This document shows positions 46,341 through 54,889 of a DNA stretch of 64,000 nucleotides, piece after piece (the stretch's first letter is position 1; each line of letters opens with the position of its first letter). Both the position numbers and the translations under genes were made by a program. Below the pieces are notes generated by a model. That model made no database searches. It worked only from the letters and a program-made list of their open reading frames with translations, and was not told the origin of the DNA. The stretch covers positions 25,146-89,145 of the forward strand of contig NZ_JNIW01000013.1 of NCBI RefSeq assembly GCF_000701425.1, in the 5' to 3' direction. The stretch is from Deinococcus frigens DSM 12807. Its GTDB lineage: Bacteria > Deinococcota > Deinococci > Deinococcales > Deinococcaceae.

Positions 46341-47898
46341 CAAAAGCATGAGCAAGTGGCTGTTGGCAGGACTGCTGATGGCGGGCGGCGCGTCCGCGAA
46401 AACCATCGTGTTCGGGCTGAGCGGCGAACCCATCAGCCTCGATCCCAGCGTCACCGCCGATGGGAATACCGCCTACGTGACCACCCAGATCTACAACAGC
46501 CTGATCAGCTTCAAGCCCGGCACGGTGGACCTGCAACCGGACCTGGCCCTGCGCTGGACGGTCAGCAGCGACAGCCTGACCTGGACCTTTTACCTGCGCC
46601 AGAACGTCAAATTCCATGACGGCACGCCGCTGAACGCCGAGGCCGTGCGCTTCAACTTCATGCGCTGGTGGGACCCCAGCTTTGAAGCTGGCGCAAAAAA
46701 GCCGTTCCTGGGCTGGAAGAACAATCTGGGCGGGTATAAGGGCGAGGACGGTTCGCTCGTCAAGGACATCAAGGTCCGCAACCAGTACGCCATCGACATC
46801 ATTCTGGACAAGCCGTATCCGGCCCTGGGATCGATCCTCGCAGATTCCGGGCTGTTCGGGATCGCCAGCCCCACCGCCATCAAGAAGAATCCGGGGCAGT
46901 ACGGCACACCTGCGGGCGTGGCCGTGGGCACTGGCCCCTTTATGTTGAAGAAGTGGACCAGCGGCGTGAATGTCGATCTCGTCCGCAATCCCAATTACTT
47001 CCGCGCCGGGTTCCCGAAGTCCGAGGCACTGCTCTTCCGTTTTGTCAAGGACCCCAGCAGCCGCCTCAACGAGTTGCTGACCGGCGGGGTGGACATTGCC
47101 GCCGAACTGCTCCCTGATCAGCTCAAGGCCATCCAGAGCAATGCCAAGCTGAACGCGGTGCTGCGCCCGGCCCTGAATCTGGGCTACCTGGGCCTGAACA
47201 CCGACTACAAGCCGCTCGCGGATGTACGGGTTCGCACCGCGATTGCCAGCGCCCTGAACAAGAAGGCCATCGTGGACACCTTCTGGAACGGTCTGGGCAT
47301 CACCGACGGCCACCTGCTGCCGCCGCCCCTGGCCAAGAACTATGCCAAGAGCGTGACCGACTACAAGTTTGACCCCACGGCAGCCAAGAAGATGCTGGCC
47401 GACGCGGGCTATCCCAACGGCTTCTCGCTGGACCTGTGGTACATGCCGGTCAGCCGTCCGTACTACCCCACGCCCAAACCCATTGCCGAGGCGATGGCCG
47501 CCGATCTGAGTGCCATCGGCATCAAGGTCAACCTGAAGACCGAGGACTGGGCCAAGTACCTCTCTGACCGCCAGGACGGCAAGTTCCAGGCGTTCATGCT
47601 GGGTTTCGTGTACGTCACCGATCCCGACAGCGCCTACACCTACCTGATCGCGCCCGGCTCCACCACCGACATCAACTGGAACAGTCCAGAAGCCAACACT
47701 GCGCTGGAAAGTGCGCGCAAGCTGTCCAACCCCGCCCAGCGCCTGCCCTTGTACCAGAAGGTGGACGAGATCATGTTCAATGCTGCCGTGCGGATTCCCA
47801 TCGTGCATTCGCGCCTGCTCGTCGCCAGCGGCGCGGGCGTCAGGGGCTGGGTGCCCAGTCCGACAGGGTCCGAGAAGCTCGACACGGTGGAGAAGTAG
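46333..47898 (+). CDS. Extracellular solute-binding protein, family 5 (second in operon)
   Basis: A 521-residue exported binding protein with a short signal peptide (SKWLLAGLLMAGGASAK). Signatures are FYLRQNVKFHDGTPLNAEAVRFNFMR and GTGPFMLKKWTSGVNVDLVRN. ATG 46333 lies 7 bases after AAGGAG inside the end of the M20 gene. It differs clearly from the binding protein at 41446, so the one permease pair may serve two ligands, or this one uses another pore. Confidence 0.92.
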   Translation: MNSKSMSKWLLAGLLMAGGASAKTIVFGLSGEPISLDPSVTADGNTAYVTTQIYNSLISFKPGTVDLQPDLALRWTVSSDSLTWTFYLRQNVKFHDGTPLNAEAVRFNFMRWWDPSFEAGAKKPFLGWKNNLGGYKGEDGSLVKDIKVRNQYAIDIILDKPYPALGSILADSGLFGIASPTAIKKNPGQYGTPAGVAVGTGPFMLKKWTSGVNVDLVRNPNYFRAGFPKSEALLFRFVKDPSSRLNELLTGGVDIAAELLPDQLKAIQSNAKLNAVLRPALNLGYLGLNTDYKPLADVRVRTAIASALNKKAIVDTFWNGLGITDGHLLPPPLAKNYAKSVTDYKFDPTAAKKMLADAGYPNGFSLDLWYMPVSRPYYPTPKPIAEAMAADLSAIGIKVNLKTEDWAKYLSDRQDGKFQAFMLGFVYVTDPDSAYTYLIAPGSTTDINWNSPEANTALESARKLSNPAQRLPLYQKVDEIMFNAAVRIPIVHSRLLVASGAGVRGWVPSPTGSEKLDTVEK

Positions 47899-47936
47899 GC
47901 CAGGATTTATTTCGCGGTGTTTCGGGGTGGTCTCCA

Positions 47937-48048
47937 CGGTTTAACCCCTCAGTCTGCTTCGCAGCCAGCTCCCCTTAAAGGGAGCCGAGAAAGCACCTTG
48001 CCTCCCTTCTAAGGGGAGGTGGCGCGCAGCGCCAGAGGGGTTGAACCG
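47937..48048. repeat. 112-bp palindromic repeat element
   Basis: An imperfect inverted repeat: CGGTTTAACCCCTC...CTCCCCTTAAAGGGAGC on the left arm and GCCTCCCTTCTAAGGGGAGG...GAGGGGTTGAACCG on the right. Each arm carries its own small palindrome around CCCTTNNAAGGG. It resembles a palindromic repeat found across unrelated bacteria (CTCCCCTTAAGGGGAGGTGGCGC-type). It sits inside the operon and could act as a terminator or processing site. Confidence 0.75.
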
Positions 48049-48100
48049 TGCAAGTCACCATAGAACCTCATCTTCCCTCGCCCAGCCCCAAGGAGTCTGC

Positions 48101-49342
48101 ATGACCGATCTCAAGGATGCCCAGACCACCCCAGCTCCCATGCAACAGAAGAACTACAGCGGCTACAAATCCTTTTCCTACCTGGAGGCGGGCAAGGATT
48201 ACCCGGACTGGCCGCTCACGCCGGAGCTGAACCGCGTGCCCAGCCGCTCACCCGAGGTCACGCCGGAGCAGGAAGCGCGGGTGCGGCGGCTGTTCCAGGA
48301 AGAACTGATGATCTCGCTGCACGACCACTGCTTCGTGGCCCCGCAGGACCTCTCGCGGTTTCTGGAGTTTCGCCGCTGGGGCCGCGATTTCACCGGCTAC
48401 GAGGGCCTCAGCGTGTCGGGGCTGGACGCCGTGTTCGATAACCTGATGAACGGCACGGCCATGATCACCTCGCGCGGCGGCTGGAAGTGGGACGACACGA
48501 TCTTTGATCTGGGGATGCGCCTGTCCGACATCGCCCATCAGGAGATGGTGGTGCATTGCAAGACCACCGGGGACATTGTGAACGCCAAGAAGAACGGCCA
48601 GATCGCCTTTATCGTCTCGCTGGAAGGCGCGGCCATGATCGAGAACGAGCTGGACCGGCTGGACATCCTGTACGGGCTGGGCGTGCGCTGCATGGGCATC
48701 GCCTACAGCGAGGGCAACGCGCTGGGGGCGGGCCTCAAGGAGCCGCGCGACGGCGGCCTGACCGTGTTCGGGCGGCAGGCGGTGCGGCGCATGAATCGGC
48801 TCGGCATCGCCATCGACGTCAGCCACAGCGGCGATCAGACCGCGCTGGACACCATCGAGGTCAGCGACAAGCCCATTTTCATCACGCACGCCGGGGCAAG
48901 GGCGCTGTGGAACTCCAACCGCCTCAAGCCCGACGATGTGATCAAAGCCTGCGCCGACAAGGGCGGCGTGATCGGCATCGAGGCCGCGCCGCACACCACC
49001 CTGACCGAGCAGCACCCGCGCCATAGCCTCGAATCGTTCATGGAGCATTTTGAGTACTGCGTGAATCTGGTCGGCATCGACCATGTGGCCTTCGGGCCGG
49101 ACGCGCTGTTCGGCGACCACGTGGGCCTGCACCACGCACTGTCCGAGGCGCTGTCCATCGGCGCTTCTCGCGGCCACCTGCAATACGAGGAAGTCGAGTA
49201 CGTGGACGGCATCGAGAATCCCGCCGAGGCATTCCCAAACATCGTGCGCTGGCTGGTGAAACACGATTACAGCGACGCCGACATCGCCAAGGCGGTGGGC
49301 GGCAACGTGATGCGGGTGCTGAAAGAGGCGTGGTACCGGTGA
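48101..49342 (+). CDS. Membrane dipeptidase, M19 family
   Basis: A 413-residue renal-dipeptidase-type zinc enzyme. SLHDHCFV supplies the HxD metal pair, IAFIVSLEGAAMIENE the bridging Glu, IAIDVSHSGDQTAL and IFITHAGARALW the two later His ligands, and GIDHVAFGPDALFG a conserved late motif. M19 enzymes cleave dipeptides, including those with D-residues at the second position. No signal peptide. ATG 48101 with AAGGAG upstream; the frame is open 20 codons further back into the repeat element. Confidence 0.9.
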   Translation: MTDLKDAQTTPAPMQQKNYSGYKSFSYLEAGKDYPDWPLTPELNRVPSRSPEVTPEQEARVRRLFQEELMISLHDHCFVAPQDLSRFLEFRRWGRDFTGYEGLSVSGLDAVFDNLMNGTAMITSRGGWKWDDTIFDLGMRLSDIAHQEMVVHCKTTGDIVNAKKNGQIAFIVSLEGAAMIENELDRLDILYGLGVRCMGIAYSEGNALGAGLKEPRDGGLTVFGRQAVRRMNRLGIAIDVSHSGDQTALDTIEVSDKPIFITHAGARALWNSNRLKPDDVIKACADKGGVIGIEAAPHTTLTEQHPRHSLESFMEHFEYCVNLVGIDHVAFGPDALFGDHVGLHHALSEALSIGASRGHLQYEEVEYVDGIENPAEAFPNIVRWLVKHDYSDADIAKAVGGNVMRVLKEAWYR

Positions 49343-50196
49343 GCCAGAGTATTGAGATCAACGGCGTCAACCTCGTCTATGACGATTCCGGGGCCAGCGC
49401 AAATACGAAGGCCACCATCGTCACCCTGCACGGTGGCCCCGGCATGAGCAGCCGCGCCGGGGACTGGGCCGCTTTTCAGCCCCTGACCGACGAGTACCGC
49501 CTGATTTCCTATGATCAGCGCGGCAACGGCCAGTCGCAGGGCGGCGAACCATACTCCCACGCGCAGTTCGTGGCCGATCTGGAGGCGCTGCGTGGGACGC
49601 TGGGCCTGGGCAGAATCGTGGTGCTGGGCGGCAGTTACGGCGGCTTTCTGGCGCTGGAATACGCGCTGGCCCATCCGCAGCACCTCCAGGCCGTGATCCT
49701 GCGCGACACGGCGGCCAGCAACCGCTTTCAGGACACCAGCAAGAAGCGGGCGCTGGACAGCGAATTCCCGATGGACGAGGATTCGCTGGACCGTATGTTT
49801 TCCGGCCAGATGCGCGACGACGACGATTTCCGCGCCAGCTTCGCCCAGATTCAGCCGCTCTACACCGTGGAGCGTGATCTCGCCGCCGAGGCCGAGCGCC
49901 TGTCGAGAATCCCCTTTCGCTACCAGACGCACAACTGGGCCTTCTCGCGCAACCAGCCGAATTACGACGTGGTAGACCGCCTGAAAGAAATCGGGGTGCC
50001 AGTGCTGGTCACAGTGGGCCGCCACGACTGGATCACGCCGCTGGAGGCCAGCGAGGAACTGGCCGCGCATCTGCCGAAGGGTGAACTGGTGGTCTTCGAG
50101 CACAGCGGGCATTCGCCGCAACTGGAGGAGCAGCCCCTCTACCTTCAGACCGTGCGCGAATTTCTGACCCGTCAGGTGTCGAGGGTGGGCGCGTGA
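49339..50196 (+). CDS. Proline iminopeptidase-like alpha/beta hydrolase (S33)
   Basis: A 285-residue alpha/beta hydrolase. LHGGPGMSS is the oxyanion motif typical of proline iminopeptidases; ISYDQRGNGQSQ is another family mark; VLGGSYGGFLALEYA holds the nucleophile Ser; TVGRHDWITP the Asp; and FEHSGHSPQLEEQP the His. It would release N-terminal proline from peptides. GTG 49339 overlaps the previous stop by 4 bases; its own stop overlaps the M24 gene in the same way. Confidence 0.9.
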   Translation: MSQSIEINGVNLVYDDSGASANTKATIVTLHGGPGMSSRAGDWAAFQPLTDEYRLISYDQRGNGQSQGGEPYSHAQFVADLEALRGTLGLGRIVVLGGSYGGFLALEYALAHPQHLQAVILRDTAASNRFQDTSKKRALDSEFPMDEDSLDRMFSGQMRDDDDFRASFAQIQPLYTVERDLAAEAERLSRIPFRYQTHNWAFSRNQPNYDVVDRLKEIGVPVLVTVGRHDWITPLEASEELAAHLPKGELVVFEHSGHSPQLEEQPLYLQTVREFLTRQVSRVGA

Positions 50197-51386
50197 CGGT
50201 CCAGCCAATCAGCCGTGAAGAGCGCGCTGGACGGGCAAAGTCCGTCTTCGATCATCTGGACGCCCCGCAGGACGCCCTGGTGCTGTTCGACGATCAGTTC
50301 ATCTTCTACTACAGCGGCTTCGCGTTCTTTCCCACCGAGCGGCCCGTTGCCCTGATCATCACGCGGGAGGGCGAACGCATCCTGTTCGTTCCCCGCCTGG
50401 AACGCGAACACGCCCAGCAGGTGGGCGAGGCCGAGCGCGTGGCCGATTACCCGGAGTTTCCCGGCGGGCGTCATCCGCTGCGGCAACTGGCGGATTTGCT
50501 GACCGAACTCGGGCTGGAGAAAGCCTCCATCGGCGTGGACCATGACGGCTATCCGCCGGTAATGGGCTACGACGGCCCGGCGCTGGGCGAGGCGCTGCCA
50601 GGGGCAACAGTTCGGCGGGTCTCGCGCGCCCTGGACCATCAGATGGCGCTCAAATCGCCTGCCGAGGTGGAGTTGATCCGCGAAAGTGCCCGCTGGGGCG
50701 CGCATGCCCATCACCTGCTCCAGGACTACACCCGCGTCGGCGAGAACGAAACTGAAGTGGAGGCCCGCGCGACCAGAGAGGCCACCGCCGCCATGATCGC
50801 CGCGCTGGGCGACACCTACCGGGGCCAGAACCGCTGGATGAGCGGCGCGGTGGCGCTGTACCGGGGACAGATCGGCGTTCACAGCGCCCTGCCGCACGCC
50901 ATGACCACCGGGGCCACCTTTCAGTACGGCGATACCCTGGTCACCGGGGCCGGGGCCGCCGTCTGGGGTTACATCAGCGAACTGGAGCGCACCATGTTCG
51001 TCGGCGAGGCCAGTGGGGAGCAGCAACGCTTTTTTCAGCACATGCTCAACCTGCAAGACATTGCTTTTGGGGCGTTGCGGCCCGGGCGTACCTGCGCCCA
51101 GGTGGACGAGGCGGTGCGGACGTACTACGGGCGCGAACAGCTCTGGGACCACTGGCGGCACCACGTCGGCCACAGCCTGGGCCAGCGCATCCATGAAAGT
51201 CCATTCCTGGACATTGGCGACCTGCGCCCCCTCGAACCGGGCCTGGTGCTGAGCGTCGAGCCGGGGCTGTACGTGCCGGGCCTGGGCGGTTTCCGGCACT
51301 CCGATACCATCCTCATCACCGACACGGGTATGGAGCTGCTGACCGATTACCCGCGCGATCTGGAGAGTCTGACCCTGCCTGCCTGA
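50193..51386 (+). CDS. M24-family Xaa-Pro peptidase
   Basis: A 397-residue pita-bread-fold enzyme with a creatinase N-terminal domain (about 1-155) and an M24 catalytic domain. HHVGHSLGQRIHESPF, LVLSVEPGLYVPGLGGFRHSDTILIT hold the His and Glu ligands. The two Asp metal ligands are not seen: VTGAGAAVWGYISELERT replaces the usual DxG...SDxxRT. Together with the iminopeptidase it points to use of proline-rich peptides. GTG start overlaps the S33 stop. Confidence 0.87.
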   Translation: MTVQPISREERAGRAKSVFDHLDAPQDALVLFDDQFIFYYSGFAFFPTERPVALIITREGERILFVPRLEREHAQQVGEAERVADYPEFPGGRHPLRQLADLLTELGLEKASIGVDHDGYPPVMGYDGPALGEALPGATVRRVSRALDHQMALKSPAEVELIRESARWGAHAHHLLQDYTRVGENETEVEARATREATAAMIAALGDTYRGQNRWMSGAVALYRGQIGVHSALPHAMTTGATFQYGDTLVTGAGAAVWGYISELERTMFVGEASGEQQRFFQHMLNLQDIAFGALRPGRTCAQVDEAVRTYYGREQLWDHWRHHVGHSLGQRIHESPFLDIGDLRPLEPGLVLSVEPGLYVPGLGGFRHSDTILITDTGMELLTDYPRDLESLTLPA

Positions 51387-51444
51387 GTGCTGGTTGCCAT
51401 ACCGCCAAAGCGCCATAGTGAAGGGGCAGCAACAAGGAGGACGC

Positions 51445-51729
51445 ATGGAACGGCTCACCCTGAGCGAGAGCGCCAACGTCGGAGAGTTTGCGGCCCTGCC
51501 CGCCCGCATCGGTCAGTTCAGCTTTCCCGCAGGAACGGTTCTGCCACCGGGTAGCCATGAGCAGGACGAGATCTCGTTCATTCACAGCGGTGTGCTGCGG
51601 GCCGTCAGCGGCGGCCAGAGTTACACCCTGCGCGGCGGCGACGTGACCCTGATCCCGGCAGGGGAGGTTCACGAGGCCGAGGTGCTGGAAGACGTGACCC
51701 TCAGCTACGTGCTGCTGGAAAAACCCTGA
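51445..51729 (+). CDS. Small cupin-domain protein
   Basis: A 94-residue single cupin barrel: LPPGSHEQDEISFIHSGVLRAVSGG (motif 1, with His and Glu) and LRGGDVTLIPAGEVHEAEVLED (motif 2, with His). These could bind one metal ion. AACAAGGAGG precedes the ATG at 51445. It is last in the peptide-use operon; function unknown, possibly ligand sensing or a small isomerase. Confidence 0.82.
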   Translation: MERLTLSESANVGEFAALPARIGQFSFPAGTVLPPGSHEQDEISFIHSGVLRAVSGGQSYTLRGGDVTLIPAGEVHEAEVLEDVTLSYVLLEKP

Positions 51730-51739
51730 CCGGAGGCTG

Positions 51740-51872
51740 ATACGGATTCCGGTTGAACAGTTATGCAATAACTACGAAACCCGACCAACGGGAGAAGGAA
51801 AAGTACGGATTCCAGAATGGTGTTGGCTTTTGGTGCTGTCCCAAAAGATAACTGAATGACCGCAATCCATAT
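51740..51872 (+). repeat. Small inverted-repeat element, family 2, copy G
   Basis: 133 bases starting ATACGGATTCCGGTTGAA and ending GACCGCAATCCATAT; the ends are near-perfect inverted copies of ATACGGATTGCGGT. The interior (GGGAGAAGGAAAAGTACGG) is more diverged from copy D than copy E is. It begins 10 bases after the cupin stop codon. Confidence 0.7.
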
Positions 51873-51941
51873 GACTGGTCCGGCGCGTGCTGTCCGTCTT
51901 CGGGGTGGGCGTGCTGGTCTCCACACCAGGCGCACTGAGCG

Positions 51942-52066
51942 ATACGGCTTGCGTTAAATTCCGTAACATTCGGGAATGCTCCGAATGCTCCTCCATAGCA
52001 CGCCACGCGTCTTCTTTGCCTCTCCTTCCCGGCGGATAAAGGTCAGGACTCTGACCGCAATCCGCA
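51942..52066 (-). repeat. Small inverted-repeat element, family 2, copy E
   Basis: 125 bases starting ATACGGCTTGCGTT and ending ACCGCAATCCGCAT on the plus strand, i.e. terminal inverted repeats of about 14 bases with three mismatches. The interior matches copy D (opposite strand) at GAAGACGCGTGGCGTG and copy F at AACATTCGGG. Confidence 0.78.
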
Positions 52067-52153
52067 TAATTCCCTGGAGCCTGTCAAGTCGCGAGGCGGA
52101 CAATGGAGCTGTCCGAAGTCTTGTGGTTGAACGCCTGCTCCCGAACACGTGCT

Positions 52154-53251
52154 TTAGCCCGGACCACGCCCCAGGCTGCTGCCCGTGACCCACCCGCAGG
52201 GCAGATCCACGGACGATAGCTCCGAGTCCCCCTGGAGGACAGTCTCCAGCAGCCGCACAGCCTGGCGGCCCATCTCCTGACGGGGAATGCGGGAGTGCGC
52301 CCAGCCCTCTGGCAACTCCGCGCCGTAAAGCGGGTCACCCAGCAGGGCGAAGCCGAAATCCTGTGGACACTGGAGGCCGAGGTGTGCCGCTGCCGAGAGC
52401 CACATGTCTGCCAGACGCTCGTTTTCAAACAGGATTCCGGTGATCTGCTGATCCAGCATGATCTCCATGTGCGGCGTTCCGTCGTCCAGGCGCAGCACCT
52501 GTCCCGAGATCCCCAGGTCCGCCACGGCTTCCAGGTAGCCGCGTTCGCGGTCGAGTGCCGACTCATGCCGCTGGGCCGCGCCGACGTAGAGGGTGCGGCG
52601 ATGGCCGCGCTGAACCAGCGCTCTCAGGGCGTGCGCCGTGGCAGCAGCGTACCGAGCCGTGACATACGGGAGCAAGACGCCAGGCAACTCGCGCCGTCCG
52701 ATAAACACGGTGGGATGGCCCTCACTGATTAGCCGGGTTAGGTCTGCCCGCTGCTCCTGATCGGGCAGCCCCAGCATGATCGTGCCGTCGGCCAGGCGCA
52801 GGCGGCTGTGTCCCTGGGGGGACAGCGGTTTGGTGTGCCCTGTGTTCGAATACCCGGTGTTCGAGCGTCCTGTATTCAAGTGCCCTGGGGCGGGCCGGGT
52901 ATGCAGCAGCAGATCGCAGTCGAGGACTGCTGCCTCCTGCTCGATTCCCTCCAGAAAAGGATTGAAGAAGTCACGGCGGCTGGACGGAAACACCGATTCG
53001 TAGGTGAACACGCCCAGAATCCGGTTGCGGCCCCCGGCCAGCCGCTGGGCGGCGACATTGGGCACGTAGCCCAGATGTTGCATGGCGTCCAGCACCCGCT
53101 GCCGGGTGGCGTCGGGAATACGGACTCCGCTCTGGCCGCCGTTCAGCACCTGCGAGACGGCGGCCTGCGAGACGCCAGCCAGCCCGGCCACCTCGCGCTG
53201 GGTGGGGCGTTTGCGGCGGGAGAGCGCGGGGTCAGGCACGGGACTGGGCAT
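52154..53251 (-). CDS. LacI-family transcriptional regulator of the sugar-transport operon
   Basis: A 365-residue repressor. HTH: TQREVAGLAGVSQAAVSQVLNGGQSGVRIP; hinge GYVPNVAAQRLAGGRNRILGVF; sensor domain to the end with FALLGDPLYGAEL and QEMGRQAVRLLETVL. Around residue 120-140 there are four 5-residue repeats (HLNTG, RSNTG, YSNTG, HTKP-type), encoded by 15-bp tandem units, inserted in the sensor domain. ATG 53251 was chosen at the start of the basic HTH lead-in; a GTG at 53260 is possible. The frame runs open far upstream through the next gene, but that part is a shadow. It is last in the minus-strand operon. Confidence 0.9.
   Translation of the reverse strand: MPSPVPDPALSRRKRPTQREVAGLAGVSQAAVSQVLNGGQSGVRIPDATRQRVLDAMQHLGYVPNVAAQRLAGGRNRILGVFTYESVFPSSRRDFFNPFLEGIEQEAAVLDCDLLLHTRPAPGHLNTGRSNTGYSNTGHTKPLSPQGHSRLRLADGTIMLGLPDQEQRADLTRLISEGHPTVFIGRRELPGVLLPYVTARYAAATAHALRALVQRGHRRTLYVGAAQRHESALDRERGYLEAVADLGISGQVLRLDDGTPHMEIMLDQQITGILFENERLADMWLSAAAHLGLQCPQDFGFALLGDPLYGAELPEGWAHSRIPRQEMGRQAVRLLETVLQGDSELSSVDLPCGWVTGSSLGRGPG
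52831..52890 (-). repeat. 15-bp tandem repeat inside the LacI regulator
   Basis: Four 15-base units (for example TCGAATACCCGGTGT and TCGAGCGTCCTGTAT on the plus strand) encode pentapeptides of the type SNTGY/LNTGR. They fall within the sugar-binding domain, where family members have no insertion. Confidence 0.8.
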
Positions 53252-53268
53252 GTCGGACACCAGGCATA

Positions 53269-54876
53269 TCAGAAATTGGGCGACGGCGTCAGGCGCTGCT
53301 GCTCGGGCCACGCCAGCTCGAAGCCCAGTGGTCCGGCCAGCAGCGCCTGGAAGTCGGCCAGCAGCGCGGGCGTGTTGCGGATGGCGCGCGGGCTGCTGTT
53401 CAGGTTGAGCGCCTGGGCGGCCAGCGCCCCCGCCGCCTCGCCGATGTTCCACTCCACCGGATGCAGGCGGTAACACCCGTTGGTGATGTGCGTGACCCCC
53501 AGGTTCTTGCCCGCAGGCAGCAGGTTCTCGACCCGCACCGGCAGCAGCGCCCCCAGCGGAATCTGGAACGGCCACGAAGCGATATCCACATAGTTGCGCC
53601 CGCGCGTGGAGGGGTGCAGGTCGATGCGGTACTGCCCGATGCCCACGCTGTCGGTAAAGGTTTCGGCTCCCTGGAGTGGGCCGCGCGCCTCCACGCCCAC
53701 CATCTGTTCGGTGACCGTGAACTCGGCCTGGATGCGCCGCGACTCGCGCACGTAGATGGCTTTGGCCAGCCCGTCCTGGGTGCCGGTCACGTCGCCCCGT
53801 AGCCGCAGCCCCGGGTAGCCCTGGCCGGAGCCGTCGTGGCGGGGGGCCTCGGTCTGCATCCAGTACATCAGGCTCAGGCTCAGATCGCGCGCGCCGTGCA
53901 GATGCTTTTGCTTTTCCTCCTGGCCCACGCCCAGCAGCGGTCCCAGCCAGTAGTCGATCTGTGGCCAGTTCACCAGCGTCACGTCGCTGCGGTAACGGCC
54001 CGGCGGATAGTGGCGTTGCGCGAGGATGCGCCGGAAGTGCCACAGGTCGCCGCTGTGCGGCGTCTCGTCCGGGTTGCCGAACAGGTCCCGGTACACCGCT
54101 TTGTGGGTGATCGGATGGCACAGCGTCCAGCTCAGGTGCGGCCCCGGCCAGAAGTCGGCCTGGTAGCCGCGCCAGAAGTCATAGCCCGCCGGTTTGTCGA
54201 TGGTGTGGTCCTCGCCTTCCAAATGGTCCATCGCAAAGCACCAACTGATGGCCTGCTGGTTCAGGGGATCGGCCTCGGCCAGTGCGTGCAGCTCCCCGGT
54301 CTGGGCCTGGCCCTCCGCGCCGATTACGCTCTCGACCTCACCGAGATCCAGCAGTTCGCCGGTCTCGGTGGCGTCCAGCACGTAGGGGGCGCTCAGCACC
54401 GTGCGCCCGCCGCCGGGCAGATGTTCGACGGTCACGGCCTCGATCCGGTCCCCGTCCATCTGCACGGCCACCGGGCGGGTGCACAGCAAGATCTCCAGTT
54501 GCCGGTCGGCGCGGTAGGGGGCCAGCATCGCCTCCAGCACGGCCAGGGCCACGCGCGGCTCGTGGCACAGGCGGCTGACCGTGCCTGCGCCGGGATTGAG
54601 TTCCCTTTCGGCCAGGGATTCCGGGCGCAACGGGTAGTGCTGGCGGTAGTAGCTCCTGACGCCCTCCCGGAAAGCGCGGTAGCTGGCGGTGCAGCCCACC
54701 GTCTCGATCCACAGCCCCTCGTCGGGCGGCACGGCCTGCGAGGTGAGCTGGCCACCGATCCAGTCGGTTTCCTCGGTCAGGATGACTTTGCGGCCCAGCC
54801 GCAGGGCGCTCAGGGCGGCGGCCACCCCGCCCGTACCGCCGCCGATGATCAGAATGTCCGTGTGCTGCTCGTTCAT
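53269..54876 (-). CDS. FAD-dependent oxidoreductase (FAD_oxidored family)
   Basis: A 535-residue flavoprotein. [30 protein letters not shown] is the FAD-binding Rossmann motif, [16 protein letters not shown] is typical of this family, [15 protein letters not shown] follows, and [27 protein letters not shown] is a late signature. Family members occur widely in carbohydrate-use loci, but most have no known substrate. It lies between the permease and LacI genes of one operon, so oxidation of the imported sugar or a derivative is a fair guess. Confidence 0.85.
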   Translation of the reverse strand: MNEQHTDILIIGGGTGGVAAALSALRLGRKVILTEETDWIGGQLTSQAVPPDEGLWIETVGCTASYRAFREGVRSYYRQHYPLRPESLAERELNPGAGTVSRLCHEPRVALAVLEAMLAPYRADRQLEILLCTRPVAVQMDGDRIEAVTVEHLPGGGRTVLSAPYVLDATETGELLDLGEVESVIGAEGQAQTGELHALAEADPLNQQAISWCFAMDHLEGEDHTIDKPAGYDFWRGYQADFWPGPHLSWTLCHPITHKAVYRDLFGNPDETPHSGDLWHFRRILAQRHYPPGRYRSDVTLVNWPQIDYWLGPLLGVGQEEKQKHLHGARDLSLSLMYWMQTEAPRHDGSGQGYPGLRLRGDVTGTQDGLAKAIYVRESRRIQAEFTVTEQMVGVEARGPLQGAETFTDSVGIGQYRIDLHPSTRGRNYVDIASWPFQIPLGALLPVRVENLLPAGKNLGVTHITNGCYRLHPVEWNIGEAAGALAAQALNLNSSPRAIRNTPALLADFQALLAGPLGFELAWPEQQRLTPSPNF

Positions 54877-54889
54877 GTTTTCCTCGGGG

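Larger units (their letters stand above)
51730..52153. other. Convergent intergenic region with two family-2 elements
   Basis: 424 bases between the cupin gene and the convergent LacI gene. Elements G (51740-51872) and E (51942-52066) occupy about 60 percent of it. No gene and no other clear signal was found. Confidence 0.65.

Noticed and set aside
46297..47937. Long minus-strand frames opposite the M28 and second binding-protein genes
   Set aside because: Mirror frames of high-GC genes; no ribosome site and no recognisable motif.
53260..54121. A 655-codon frame that would fuse about 280 extra residues to the LacI regulator at 52154-53251
   Set aside because: The extra part is antisense-frame translation of the FAD-oxidoreductase gene on the same strand in another frame (Arg/Pro/Gly-rich, no domain). 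The regulator has its own normal N-terminus at 53251.
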